DNA from: Sinohyriopsis cumingii
Lineage: Eukaryota > Mollusca > Bivalvia > Unionida > Unionidae
DNA length: 64,000 bases
NCBI GenBank assembly: GCA_028554795.2
Contig: JAPYKE020000037.1
Coordinates: 6,244,001-6,308,000, forward strand
Reading direction: 5' to 3'
Shown: positions 1 to 11,457 of the stretch, piece by piece
Position numbering within the stretch: the stretch's first letter is position 1
Layout: each line of letters begins with the position of its first letter
Notes under the pieces: generated by a model
What the model was told of the DNA's origin: nothing
Databases searched by the model: none
Seen by the model: only the letters and a program-made list of their open reading frames with translations
Program-made: the position numbers and the translations under genes

Positions 1-1010
1 GGTATAGGTAATAATAATAATAATAATAATCATAATAATAATAATGAGGACTTTGTATAGCGCCTAATGTTTAGAAGCTCTAAGCTCTTTACAACATTAG
101 ACAACACCTATAACATAAAAGACATAATAATATTATTACAAAAACAAACACTATGAAATTAGAAAAACATTCAAAAATAATAAACATGCTGAGAATATTT
201 CAGGTAGGAAACATTATTAGGTCTTTTAGTCGAAATAAGTGAGTTTTGAGAGCCCTCTTGAATGCGATCACTGTGTCTTTGTGTCTAAGTTCAGAGGGCA
301 ATTCATTCCACGTTGCTGGGCCCTGATATGCAAAAGAACGCTCACCATATGACTTTGTTTTCATACTGGGAATAATGAGTATACGATTGTCAGAAGAGGA
401 GCGTTAGTATCTTGATGGTGTGTACACATGGGTGAGATCGGATAGGTATGTTGGATTAGAGTCCGACAATGAAACGTAACACAGAGAACAAAATTTGTCT
501 TTGATTCTGGATCGAATGGATAGCCAGTGTAGGGTGCAGAACAGTGGGCAGGTGTGCTCTGATCGTGGTACTCTAAGTATGATCCCAGCAGCTGTGTTTT
601 GAACTTTTTGAAGTTTCTGGAGTAGATATTGAGATGAACCAGACAGAACTGAGTTACAATAGTCCAGTCTTGAAAGTACTAATGAACACACAAGTGTTTT
701 AGTGGCATCAACTGAAAGATATTAGCGAATTGAGCTGATGCGTCTCAGCTCAAGATATGCAGCCTTGCATACGTTCATGACATGTTGGTGCAATGTGAGA
801 GTACTGTCCAGAGTAACACCTAAGTTTCGTACTTATTGTGTGAATTTAATGTTGGCGTTGCTGATATTTATTGTTTGAGGTAAAGGATATGAATGAGAAA
901 GTCTTTGTGTTGTGATCACAATGGCCTCGGTTTTATCATCATTCATCTGCAGCTTGTTACATGTCATCCATGATTTCACAAGTAATGACACTGTAGATGG
1001 AATAGAGAAA
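1..1010 (-). mobile_element. Non-LTR retrotransposon (CR1/L2-like LINE), 5'-truncated 3' end
   Basis: On the minus strand this reads as the C-terminal part of a LINE reverse transcriptase. From about 990 downward it gives KSWMTCNKLQMNDDKTE. At 691-404 it gives SRLDYCNSVLSG and LHWLSIRSRIKDK, the thumb-type motifs seen after the RT palm in CR1/Jockey-like elements. Below 404 it gives GERSFAYQGPATWNELPSEL and FKRALKTHLFRLK, the usual last motif of these ORF2 proteins. A non-coding tail follows, ending in an (ATT)n-type run at about 8-45 that is typical of CR1/L2 3' ends. The frame is broken around 691-830. The RT palm and the endonuclease are missing, so this is a dead 5'-truncated copy. A second copy of the same 3' end lies at 6621-6858 on the plus strand. 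Confidence 0.9.
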
Positions 1011-1840
1011 GGCCATAATAAGTATAGGTAATGACACTGTATGTGTAATAGAACACGGCCATCGTCGGTATAGGTAATGACACTGTATATGTAATACAAC
1101 AAGGCCATGGTAGATATAGGTAATGCCATTGTATATAGAATTAAAAAGGCAATGATAGGTATATGTAATGACACTGTATATGGAATATTATAAGGCCATG
1201 GTAAGTATAGGTCATGGCACTGTATATGGAATTGAACAAAGCAGTGGTAGGTATAAGTAATGACACTTTATATGGAATATAACAAGGCCATGTTAGGAAT
1301 AGGTAATGACTGTATGCAGAATGTAACAAGAACATGGTAGGTATAGGTAATGACACTGTATATGGAATAGAGCAAGGCCATGGTAAGTATAGGTAATGAC
1401 ACTGTATATATGATAGAACAAGGCCATGGAAAGTATAGGTAATCACACTGTATATATTACAGAGCAAAGCCATGGTAGCTATAGGTAATGACACTGTATA
1501 TGGAATAGAACTAGGACATGGTATGTAAAGCTTATGACACTGTACATGGATTTGAACAAGGCCATGGTAGGTATAGGTAATGATACTGAATATGGAATAT
1601 AACAAGGCCATAGTTGGTATAAGTAATGACAATGTATATGTAATATAGCAAGGCCTTGGTAGGTATAGGTAATGACACTCTGTATGAAATAGAACAAGAC
1701 CATGGTAAGTATAGGTAATGACACTTTATATGCAATAGAACAAGACCGTGGTTGGTATAGGTAATGACAATGTATATGTAATATAACAAGGCCATGTTTA
1801 GTATAGGTAATGACACTGTATATGTAATATAACAATAAAG
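981..1840. repeat. 46-bp minisatellite, about 18 units, abutting and resembling the LINE
   Basis: About eighteen imperfect head-to-tail copies of a unit of about 46 bp, built around 'ggtaatgacactgtatat' followed by 'ggaatagaacaaggccatgg'. The first unit (about 981-1020) is also LINE coding sequence: it overlaps the codons just before KSWMTCNK. All six-frame open reading frames over this interval are low-complexity shadows of the array and are not genes. Confidence 0.88.
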
Positions 1841-2544
1841 TAATGAATTTAATGTGGGGAACACATTATCTATGGGCACATGGATCTCCGGAATGGGAAC
1901 AAGAAGTATTCCCCAACGTCGTTCCGTGATGGTGGAGTTATCACTTTTATTGCAAAAGAGGCGGTGTCAATATTTTTCATAATAAAGTATTTTATTGTTC
2001 CTCTACCATATACATTCGAAATTAGTTTACATACTAAACTCACTTGCACACTTACTTACTACTTTCGTGATTCATCATGCATCATAATAATTACGTTCCG
2101 TGAGTTCTTGCTTAACCTATTTCGTTGTTTTCGTTATTTTGTTATTGTGCTATTGTATTTTTTTCTGCTTTCCATCTGTTGTTAATGTGGTTAAACTTCC
2201 CCTAAATTGATATGTTTGTATGCATAGGTTGGTGTTGTCAATATAAATCTGATAGCAATTTCAACTTTTTGGTTGATTCCAAATAACTGGGACCTCTGTG
2301 ACTTTGGACGAAGGACTGGGACGAATCCTTCAATCGATATTATCATATGTTCCGACTGTTCCTTGATGAATTGAAGCGAGGCTAACTTTGATGTCAGCCG
2401 CGCTCGAACGTTAAAATTTCCTTACTTGTTTCATTATAGGCTGCCTAGTATGTACAGACATATTCTGTATAAAACTTTAGGATACAGCTGTGATATTTCT
2501 TGATTAATCATATCCGTATCTCGTCTTTACAGTCAGGCCATTGT
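1841..2544. other. Spacer, no gene recognised
   Basis: AT-rich DNA between the minisatellite and the start of the duplicated GPCR segment. Short open frames (for example 1880-2185) show no recognisable domain. Confidence 0.5.
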
Positions 2545-2995
2545 AACAATTTGCCAGGAACGTTTTGGAAAGATTTTGAACCCTTGGACTTCCATTTAAA
2601 GCCAAATCCAACGCTCCCACCCATTCAATGACGACATTCCTTGTGACTTGACAAATACTTGCACACATAAATGTATATATTAGGCTAAGCAAGCGAACGA
2701 GGAAACATCAATTTAGGTTAAACTTTTATAATCTTATTTCGGACACAAGAATTATGTTAATTACCATGTGCATACCTGACAATTATCAACCTATGTACGT
2801 GTTATTAAAGCAATAGCTATGATGTAGGTTCTAGTCATCACGTACATACTTGAGAACTCTTACGTATATGCCTGTTACTTATCACATACGAATGTAGTTG
2901 TTCGGAAATACGTACGTACTATTTGCATGTATACGTATTAATTGTCACGTACATACTTGATAGTTGTTAGGTATATATTTATTAATTACCATATG

Positions 2996-3015
2996 CACAC
3001 ACACACACACACGGA

Positions 3016-3100
<85 letters not shown>

Positions 3101-3108
3101 CTGTGTGT
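2996..3108. repeat. Compound microsatellite (CA)n(TA)n(TG)n
   Basis: (CA)n at about 2996-3012, (AT)n at about 3019-3090 and (GT)n at 3091-3108. It lies in the 5' flank of the GPCR and is absent at the matching place in the second copy. Confidence 0.97.
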
Positions 3109-3359
3109 TATAAAGATTATTTTAACATTTCATAGGGGCCTGGAAGATTTTAGAAAGTTATCACCGATACACGTTAGTTCCTTCTTCATCTTCTGTTCAT
3201 AATAGTTATGTACTTGTCCACGTTCTAAATGGAGAAACGGGAAAAGTAATAAATGATTATTATGACGCGCATTGGTTGGTGGTATCATGTTAAGATTTAA
3301 ATACGTATTGCAATTATGTTCATAATGAAATGACATCTTCCTTTGATGGTATAGTAAAT

Positions 3360-3384
3360 ATAGCCACTTAAAATATTTTCAGAT
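3360..3384 (+). other. Probable 3' splice acceptor of the GPCR coding exon
   Basis: A pyrimidine-rich 'aaatattttcag' ends at 3382, 36 bases before the first ATG of the receptor frame. The same sequence is kept before the pseudogene copy (about 32301-32313), while bases further upstream differ more. This suggests a 5'-UTR intron and a coding exon that begins here. It is inferred from sequence only. Confidence 0.5.
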
Positions 3385-3417
3385 TTGGAAAAGATTCACA
3401 CAGCTCAACGTAGCCAG

Positions 3418-4662
3418 ATGGCTCATACAAATAGCAGCTTTCAGAAACATGACGGGCCTGATATGCGTCCAGAAAATGATATATCCTGGTCAAAGTCTTC
3501 GGAAACTTCTGATAGCCAAGACAACCATCTCCTGCATCCAAATCATGGCTTATATACTTTCTTCGAGACTTCAGATTCAGTATACGATTCTTACTATTAT
3601 TCCGAGTTCTTGTACCCATTGCATGATTTTGAAGAGAAGATTTATATCTACGTTTGGACATTCCTGGTTATTTTAACAGCCTTTGCAAATATGCTGATCG
3701 TAGCCGTTTTCGTCCGAAAAAGCATGCGAACAACCACCAATCTTATCCTTCTTTTCATCGCAATATCGGACTCTCTAACTGGACTTGTCACCCTGCCTAC
3801 GTATATACATGTCTTCACCAGTGGAAAGCAGGGATGGGTCGGTCTGAGTGAAAGCTGGTGTGAGGCATTTATGATCTGTAAGTTTTACATATCTAAGGCT
3901 TTCCACACGGTGTCCATATGGCAGACATTGTTGCTTGGATTTCAAAGATTTTTTTGTGTCTGGTTTCCATTCAAAACAAACTCATGGTTTACGACTCGCC
4001 GAACTTTGATCACAGTCGCTGTCATTACTATATTTGCGTTCGTCATCCATATTTACCATCTTAATGAGAAGAAAGCAGACAAAACGCAAGGTTTCTGTCA
4101 GTGGGCTATAGAAAATCCATGTGTGGAATCTTGCATCTTTCTGTGGATAACTTTGCTTCTTGTGAATATATTGCCATGCGTCCTATTACTTGTCCTCACA
4201 ATCTTAATGATCCATAAGTTGTTTCATCGAAACATTCGAAAAGGGTCATTCAGTGCTGAACAACGTCGAGAGAGGGACCAAGAAAATAAAAGAGCCTCCA
4301 TTATTGTGGTCTGCATTGCTATCATCTTTCTGATTCCAGAAATCCCATACGGAATTTTTCTACTGGTGACTGTAGTTAAAAAGCACAGCGGTCAAGACAT
4401 TTTGGCACTAAGAGAAAATCGTCTTTTCCATTTCATGTACGAGATAGCCTTGTTGCTAAGTTTCCATGCAAACTTTTGGGTCTATATAATTATGAACAGA
4501 CGGTTCAGGGACGAATTGAAATCCATGTTCCTAGATATTATGAGAACATTGCTGCCAAAGCGTGTCATCGTCCCATTTATTACTGTTTCCATGGAAACAA
4601 GTCAGAGTCAATCCCATAGCACAAAGGTAACGGATGTGAACGAACATTCTACCTTAGTTTAA
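3418..4662 (+). CDS. Class A neuropeptide GPCR, FMRFamide/myosuppressin/sex-peptide receptor-like
   Basis: A 414-residue seven-transmembrane receptor encoded in one exon. The ATG at 3418 is preferred because the same context (agccagATG) opens the paralogue at 32352. The extracellular N-terminus is about 75 residues, with one N-glycosylation sequon (NSS at residue 5). Helices are at about 76-99, 108-130, 155-184, 196-215, 239-265, 293-320 and 336-360. Cys148 before TM3 and Cys227 in the second extracellular loop can form the usual disulfide. The DRY site reads FQRFF (Arg177), and NPxxY is replaced by NFWVY (352-356), followed by a basic helix 8. These departures match the invertebrate DMSR/sex-peptide/FMRFamide receptor assemblage, which couples neuropeptides to G proteins at the plasma membrane. 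The exact ligand cannot be read from sequence. No stop or frameshift is seen. Confidence 0.88.
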   Translation: MAHTNSSFQKHDGPDMRPENDISWSKSSETSDSQDNHLLHPNHGLYTFFETSDSVYDSYYYSEFLYPLHDFEEKIYIYVWTFLVILTAFANMLIVAVFVRKSMRTTTNLILLFIAISDSLTGLVTLPTYIHVFTSGKQGWVGLSESWCEAFMICKFYISKAFHTVSIWQTLLLGFQRFFCVWFPFKTNSWFTTRRTLITVAVITIFAFVIHIYHLNEKKADKTQGFCQWAIENPCVESCIFLWITLLLVNILPCVLLLVLTILMIHKLFHRNIRKGSFSAEQRRERDQENKRASIIVVCIAIIFLIPEIPYGIFLLVTVVKKHSGQDILALRENRLFHFMYEIALLLSFHANFWVYIIMNRRFRDELKSMFLDIMRTLLPKRVIVPFITVSMETSQSQSHSTKVTDVNEHSTLV

Positions 4663-5210
4663 ACCAACATCCTTAGCTAGTTACAAATATATCGGGTTTA
4701 TATTTGTTTACCAGGGAAAGTAGTTCCTTTATGCACGTGAATGCTATATGTGTATTGGCGCGCGGGTTCAGTATCGGTTAATACTGCACGATTCTGACAA
4801 TGTATAGTTAACAGGGGAAAAACAAATGAGCATATAATACAAATATTTAAATGCTGTATCATTGTAACATAGAACTAGATTCACAGACCAATATAAATTT
4901 ATTTGGTTTACAAAATATGACTGAAATGTTAGAGATTAGCGCTATATTCCAATTATTAAATATATATGTCTTAATGCAAACATAAAAATAAATTCAATAA
5001 TTATAAGCTGGTAAGTATAATAGAAAACCTGATTTAAACTCAGTATATGTGCACTCCAGACCAGTAAACAAAAATTCCAAAAAGATGCAGTATATAATAG
5101 GTCCACTTTAAATTCAAGATGCATACCAACAACAGCATACACTTAGATGTTTAGATGTTTTATGATGTTCAAAATGCACTCAAACACAAACACATACGTA
5201 TGTATGTATG
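4663..5210. other. 3' flank of the GPCR gene
   Basis: AT-rich sequence, part of the duplicated segment (4830-4920 matches about 34280-34370). A possible polyadenylation signal 'aataaa' occurs at about 4987. No other gene is seen. Confidence 0.4.
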
Positions 5211-5540
5211 AATGTAGCTAAATCAGTATGTATGTATGTATGTATGTATGTATGTATTTATGTATGTATGTATGTACATAGGCGCCCGCATCATATGTCA
5301 CGTGACCCACTGGAAATCATATATTTATATATTATGATATTGCACTTGCACAAATCAATAAAGTAACAAAATTTCCCGCGTTTACGCACGGAACTACGCA
5401 ACTAACTGTCCCGGCCGTGATTGACTTACCCCGTACAAAAAATCCTGCGGGCGCCCATGTGTATGTATATGTGTGCGTACATGCGTGCGTGCATACATCT
5501 ATGTATGTATGTATTTATGTATGTATGTATACTGCACATT
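5195..5540. repeat. (TATG)n microsatellite split by an inserted element
   Basis: TATG-type tetranucleotide runs at about 5195-5280 and again at about 5457-5535, interrupted by the 175-bp inverted-repeat element at 5281-5455. Confidence 0.9.
5281..5455. mobile_element. Candidate 175-bp MITE with 10-bp terminal inverted repeats
   Basis: It starts 'ggcgcccgca' and ends 'tgcgggcgcc', a perfect 10-bp inverted repeat. The block is GC-richer than its surroundings and sits inside a TATG microsatellite. The duplicated copy of this locus (about 34430-34470) has a short microsatellite here and no such block, which behaves as an empty site. It has no coding capacity. The superfamily is not recognised, and the target duplication cannot be resolved inside the microsatellite. 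Confidence 0.6.
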
Positions 5541-6620
5541 CGTGTTTCATAGTAATCAAAATGTACAAATCACATACACATGTATGTATACATGCATAGT
5601 GTTTTGCTGTTGAATAACTAGCTATATTGTACATGAAATTAACATCATTTGGATATATATTATGGAGTATTTAAACTATTACGTCCGTTATTTACTCGAA
5701 ACAATGAACATTTATTTTTATTTTGTGCTTCAAAACGTGTTGGAGGGCTACAGTGTATAGAATAATCAAGTGATGTCGAATGTTTATAGTTTATTTTCTG
5801 CTGTGCATTTTGTACATTCGAACAGAAAGTATGAACAGTGCCATAACTCTACAAAATACAAGGTAAACAAAGCACATGCACGGGGGAAATCTTTTAAAAA
5901 CTAATATTCATATTCTTGCGTTTTATATTTTATACCAATGTATAAAGAGATTATCATCCTGGCGGATGACATTTTTTTCATCATAATGTTACCATATCTA
6001 TTCAATAAAAAGATGAAAGTAATACAATCTTTCTCTTGGAACATCCACTTCTTCAAGTATTTCATAACACAAGAACTGTATACATAAGAGAGCACGTCAC
6101 ATTCGTCATGTAGGCTCGTCAGCGTTCGTTCTGTTTAGCATTGTGACATAGTTTTCGTGTGACTGATGCACGAAAACCATGTACTGAGGTGTGCCTGCTG
6201 TGGGAACGACGAGTGATAACATTACCGCTACGAATGCACCTATGATACTTCCAGAAAAAACCTTTAATGTGGATTTAGCTGATTTCTGACCCTATTTTCA
6301 AGCATTTTCCCCGCGCCAGTGGTACCAACTTCTCCGCTATTTTTTCCATCGTTAGTATCGGTGCAGGATTTCATAAAGAGAAGGAACAACTATAAATAAT
6401 GTTACAACGACAGAAAAAAAGCAGAAACATTATGGTGTATTCAATAACAGCAAAAAGAGGAAAGAAAAAGATATTGAGAACAAGAGACAGTGAAAATATT
6501 ACAGTGAAAGGGGATAAAAGAAATACATGAAAACCTCCCTCCTCAAAATCAATAAATAAGTACTAAGCTTTTAACGGAGACGACATAAATATAAATAGCA
6601 TATACCCGAGGCTGATATAA

Positions 6621-6854
6621 AAGGGCTCTCAAAACTCACTTATTTCGACTACAAGAACAAACTTAAAGACCTAATAATCTTTCCTACATGAAATATTCTC
6701 AGCATGTCTTTTATTTTTTAATGTTTTTTCTAATTTCATGTTGTTTGTTTTTCTAATAATATTATTATGTTTCTTATCTTATAGGTTTTGTCTAAAGTAG
6801 TAAAGCGCTTAGAGCTTCTAAAGATTAGGCACTATATAAAGTCCTCATTATTAT

Positions 6855-6858
<4 letters not shown>
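6621..6858 (+). mobile_element. LINE 3' end, second copy (plus strand)
   Basis: The same terminal segment as the minus-strand element at 1-400. It begins in the last codons (FKRALKTHLF region, here 'agggctctcaaaactcactt'), continues through the 3' untranslated tail, and ends 'agtcctcattattattatta'. About 240 bp are present and the whole RT is missing. It runs directly into the (AT)n tract that follows. Confidence 0.88.

Positions 6859-6924
<66 letters not shown>
6859..6924. repeat. (AT)n microsatellite
   Basis: About 66 bp of uninterrupted AT repeats directly following the LINE tail. Confidence 0.97.
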
Positions 6925-6927
<3 letters not shown>

Positions 6928-7390
6928 ACGTGCAAAACATCTCTTTATATATTAACATGCATAAAAAGCGAGTACTTGTGAGCTGGAAAAAATAAATAGA
7001 AATTGCCTTTTATTGCAAATATTCAAGTTAATCTAAAATAAAGAAATTTCTTCAGACGAAGTTTGCATTTCTCTGAGATTACTTCCCTTTAATTCCTTGA
7101 CAACAACGATAAACCCCATGCTGGATCGGACGGACTCGCATTGTTTTCAGATAGGTTCAAATAGTTTACAAAATGGCAATTTGTTTTAAATTTATTGTAG
7201 CAGATTAGATCGACCGAATCTTACCGCTTTCTTAGGTTTCGTATTTGTATATGATCAGCCAATGAAAGTACTGCAGATTTAAGAAAAGTTTGTGGAGTTT
7301 AGTGTGTTGTGCCGGAGAACGAGTTTAATTTTCTAAACTGCGATTCGGGACCATGTTAGGTATATAATTAAAAATAATTGTCTGTTTCTA
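6925..7390. other. Spacer, no gene recognised
   Basis: AT-rich, only short open frames, no domain or repeat recognised. Confidence 0.5.
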
Positions 7391-7622
7391 CCTCGCCCGA
7401 TTCATACCAAAGACTTATCAAAACGATACTAACAGTTACTTCACAAAGAACTCAGCATTAAAAGGTTAAGGCTAGGACTGGTCGGCCTGGTGTCAAGATA
7501 ATGTGCCTGAGTGAAACATGACGCAACATGTCTGCGGCCCCGGTCCTAGACATCACTATAAACTGCCACACTGCAGACAGCAACAGGACATGACTGAACA
7601 ACTGTTAAAGCTACGTTAAAAA
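7391..7622 (+). mobile_element. SINE-B copy, tRNA head truncated
   Basis: It matches the body of the full-length element at 47798-48065: shared 'cataccaaagactta', 'ggactggtcggcctggtgtc' and 'cactataaactgccacactg'. It starts just after the tRNA-derived B box, so the Pol III promoter is lost. The 3' end 'gttaaagctacgttaaaaa' is shared with the minus-strand copy near 43930. Confidence 0.85.
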
Positions 7623-8448
7623 AAAAACTAAACTAAAACTCATACGTTAATATAATATATATTTTATCGCGTGAAACAAAAATCAAAACTACTCGTTACA
7701 ATATCACATTTTGGTACCACACGATAAATATATCCATTATTAAGGTAATATATTTCCATGAAAATGTACTGAGATCTTGTTCGTGTTGGCGATGCTAAAT
7801 ACATTTAAAACAATATTCATTGGGCAACGCTTATTGTATCAACGCTAAATAAGTTGATAACGAGAAATTCAACATATTTTACCATTTATTACAAAGTTAT
7901 TGCGAGATGAACATTTTGTTTGATTATATATTGTCATAAGCATCGGGTTTATTTTTGTCAGTCTAAGCTCTAAGTCTAAGTAGTCAAATCTGACTTGTAC
8001 CTAACTTAGTGAAAAATGACTGCATGCGTTATCAGCATAGTTCAACCTAAGGTCATAACTAATAAGTATCTATGGAATCTAGAGTACATATCTGCTACAT
8101 CGCTTGTCATATGACTAGATGTGCTGGACAGTAACAACGGTACACTGAATAGTCAGTTGAAAGTAAAGCTTGATATAGTCATCTTATATACACACAAATA
8201 ATAATAATAATAATAATAATGTATATTTGTAATACAGTCATATCCACACATCATGCTGTACGAAAATATGTTTTAGTGCGGAAGACAATAACATCGTATC
8301 TATTGGAATTTATACAGGAATGTAATCATTATTGCATTTTTCGAATAGGGTAAGACACAAATATGTATTACAACGGAATCACACAAACTAATTTAAAGAG
8401 AATCCTAACGATTCAAGAGAGCAATTTTTGTGATATTGATTGAGATTC
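7623..8448. other. Spacer with a short (AAT)n run
   Basis: No gene recognised. An (AAT)n microsatellite lies at about 8199-8220. Confidence 0.5.
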
Positions 8449-9310
8449 TTATGAAGCAGGAGTCGATGATAAAACGATTTCTCTAATATCTAAGGCTTTT
8501 ATAGTAAACATTGCTAAGTTAGTCATCTGAATTTTACACTTACCATTTTTGCATACCAGTCCTAAATTTTTCAAAAGTTGGATTTTTAGATACAAAAGTG
8601 AGTAAATAGTTTCTACGGAATTCTCCATATAACCGACAAGTAACAATATTATGGAATTCGTTTGTGATATTAACGTTACAAATTTGACATAATCTTTCTT
8701 GAAAACAAATACTTTCATATCTTCCCGTCTTACCTCTTTTTGGCAAGTTTCCCAATCTAAGCACAGTGATTATGTAACAAAAATCGCTATCTTCATCTTT
8801 GTCTAAAATTATCTTCACATATCTGGCTGAACAATCAAATAAATGTATTTTCATTTTTTACACCCTGGGTACGCCAAACTTTGTCAAATCCAAATGTAAA
8901 TATAAGCTTTTCAACATTATTAGTCCAACAATCACAGTTTTCGCCCCTTAACTGTAAATTGTTATATTTTTTATAATATCTGTCTTTTGGCATTGTTATA
9001 ATTCTTAGCCAAACTTTAAAATACGTTTATATGTTGTACTCTGCATACTAATTGTTCTTAATGCATTTTATATGAATACATCTGGAGTCGACTTGGATGT
9101 ACCGAGAATATAGTTACAAAATGACAAATGAGAATTTTCAGTATCAGAGGCATTGTAAAATCCCGAAACCTCAGCCACATTGTTAAGAATGAGAGCTATT
9201 TTTTGAGTTAAACAGACGAAGCAATTCAATTACACAGTCACATCGGCAATAAGATTGTGGAACTTACCAAATGCTTTACATGATAAAAGTTACCATAATG
9301 ATTCTTACTA
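8449..9310 (-). mobile_element. Decayed non-LTR retrotransposon ORF2, C-terminal zinc-knuckle region
   Basis: The minus strand reads through several frames. Near 9150-9100 it gives FCNYILGTSKSTPDVFI. Near 8930-8870 it gives NCDCWTNNVEKLIFTFGFDK. At 8854-8540 it gives LRLGNLPKRGKTGRYE followed by the C-x2-C...H...C pattern CQICNVNITNEFHNIVTC. At 8530-8450 it gives LAMFTIKALDIRE. This order is the usual tail of a LINE-type reverse transcriptase common in marine invertebrates, with a cysteine/histidine motif after the RT. Frameshifts (for example near 8545) and stops show it is dead. The exact clade was not determined. Confidence 0.7.
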
Positions 9311-10716
9311 TTTTCCACTAATATCTTCGATAACTAGCTTGTGGTACCATAAACGCCTCTCTATCCTGAAGTTTCAAGCAAATTTCGATTTCGTCGTTTG
9401 TCACAAAATGTTGGAGATGATCATTTGTCTATGACATCTTCGGTTCGTACGTCATACATTTCAATAATTCTTATACACGCCAAAATAAATCTCTATAAAT
9501 TTCCAACAGCTCTTACTCATGTTCTAAAATTGTTGATACATATTACCACATGATTGTGGCAGACATATGTTTGCATTTAGCTATAGAACTAACTTTAAAT
9601 TTCACATTTTTATTAAATGGTAATGGACTACAGATAACACCGACAGGGATTATACCCCTACCATAATCTCTCCAGCTTATAAAGCAATATATTAAATGAC
9701 TAATATACCAGGATAAGTTTAAACCTTTCACTCCTTTTCGGAATATGTTTATCAAAGATTCGACAGGCACCCTCTTCTCCTAAATGTTAGCATGTAAGGT
9801 GTAATTCACGGCTTTGCATTCACGAATTCAAGTATTCATTATTCTCTCAATCGTTTGCTTCTTTGTATCTTCGTGATTTGTATCTCTCTGTATTTATCCA
9901 GCAAGGTCAAGTTCTTTATTAAGGTCAAATGGTAAATGTATACCATTTTGGACTAAAAGAGCTAGCGGCACACAATTATTACTAAGATCACGGGAAGCTG
10001 ATTTCAGCCATTTCAAGTTTAGATGAGTACTGTAGTCATTATTATTGTTGATAAGTTCTTCCTACTACTCTCGTTTTTAAAATTGTGCAATGTTTAAATA
10101 TCAAAATTGGATTTTATAATACTCTTTTTCAAGTATCCGAAAAATGATTATTGTTTACAAATTATTCTGGAAATAGTTGTCTCGCCTTGACAGAAATAGC
10201 TATCCTTTAACGTAATTCCCATTCCTTACTTTATTATTTTGACAACGTGACTTCGTCTACTAATGTATCATCTTGGGGCTATAATGTAATATGGGACTAA
10301 GGTCGTCAGTCACGTGCGATCAGGACATAAATAATGCTAATTACATTTAACATTAACGTTTAATTAAGGTGATAGATGAGCAACATGCATCAAAATAAAA
10401 ACACATACATTATGATCTAAAATAATTCAAATAAAATTCATTTATTAGGTGGTGTATCGTGACAATGCTGTAAAAGCCATAAGTGATTTAAAGGACTACT
10501 CATTCCGGCTGTTGTGAGACTAAAACTCGGGTAAAACGTCATCGGTACAAGATCGGCGGTACCAAATTCTTTCTTAGCATTATGATGGATATCTGTTTAT
10601 TACGTGTCCCTTAATGTCAAAATCGTCAATAGCTGTCAAATGTATGACTGTCTGACGACAATGTCATATTAATATTGTTACCATTCATCAGGAATGCTCA
10701 CAAATATAATCATGTC

Positions 10717-10720
<4 letters not shown>
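9311..10720. other. Spacer, no gene recognised
   Basis: AT-rich DNA. The minus frame at 9543-9770 (75 codons) may be more of the decayed LINE, but no motif confirms it. Confidence 0.4.

Positions 10721-10721
<1 letters not shown>

Positions 10722-10778
<57 letters not shown>
10722..10778. repeat. (TA)n microsatellite
   Basis: About 57 bp of TA repeats. Confidence 0.97.
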
Positions 10779-10781
<3 letters not shown>

Positions 10782-11457
10782 TAACAGAGGGTTAAATTTT
10801 GCATCTAATAAATAACGTTGACAAAACAACAAACACACGAAACACGGAGTTTTGTCAATAATGGCATGGTATCTGCTAATTCTAGGTGACACTGAAAATT
10901 ATCATTGGTTCTTGTTCTGTATAGCTGACCTTATCAATATATAGGACAATTTCACATTTGGAGGTATATCTATCTACGGACGAGGTAGGATCATCTATAA
11001 GTGGACGCATCGGCTTTAATCACCCCATCTGTCGTTTGCGGGGTTAGGCTTGTTCCGGCTGCTGATATTAATATAGCTGATACCACTGTAGTTGTTGTCG
11101 ATGCTGCTGATGATTTCATACCTTCCGGCCTAGTGTTATTTCTCTCTACCGCTTCTTTCTTTGCTTCTTCTGCTTTTCTTCTGTCCATGCCCTCTTAATT
11201 TTGTCTTCTTTTCCATCATACTATAATTAATACTTTAGCCTTCCTAAATGAAATCATCTCGATGTGAACATGTCTCTAGTATCATCCAGCCCAAGAAGAC
11301 TCCCATCCGCGTAGGCATCACCGAGGCTGTGAGGTTTCCCCACACTGCAGTATTGGGTGTTCATTTTTGGCAAAATCGACCAAGAAGCCAATATGGGCAA
11401 AATCAGAACTATATACAGATCAGGCCCATATTAAAAGTGAACTTTATTCTATATCTG
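10779..11457. other. Spacer with an unassigned low-complexity open frame
   Basis: At 10991-11198 both strands are open for 65 codons. The minus reading is Lys/Glu-rich then Ser/Thr/Ala-rich (KAEEAKKEAVER, then SSAASTTTTVVSA). No family is recognised, and either reading could be chance. Confidence 0.3.

Larger units (their letters stand above)
2545..6540 (+). repeat. Segmental duplication, copy 1 (contains the intact GPCR)
   Basis: Nearly the whole stretch can be aligned by eye, in the same order and orientation, with about 30095-36520. Anchors are: 2545-2850 with about 30105-30415 (for example the shared 'aaagcaatagctatgatgta'); 3335-4660 with 32280-33560; 4830-4920 with 34280-34370; 5600-5900 with 34555-34870; 6030-6100 with 35030-35095; and 6095-6540 with 36085-36515. 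Differences are point changes, indels and element insertions. The duplication covers 5' flank, coding exon and 3' flank, so it is a DNA-level duplication and not a retrocopy. The outer boundaries are approximate. Confidence 0.85.

Noticed and set aside
1141-1879. Long minus-strand open frames of 115-163 codons
   Set aside because: They lie entirely in the 46-bp tandem repeat and are periodic low-complexity translations.
2942-3202. 86-codon frame with a Tyr-Ile repeat
   Set aside because: Translation of an (AT)n microsatellite. The same applies to frames at 10710-10892, 20697-20894, 36818-37331, 55611-55890 and 58581-58935.
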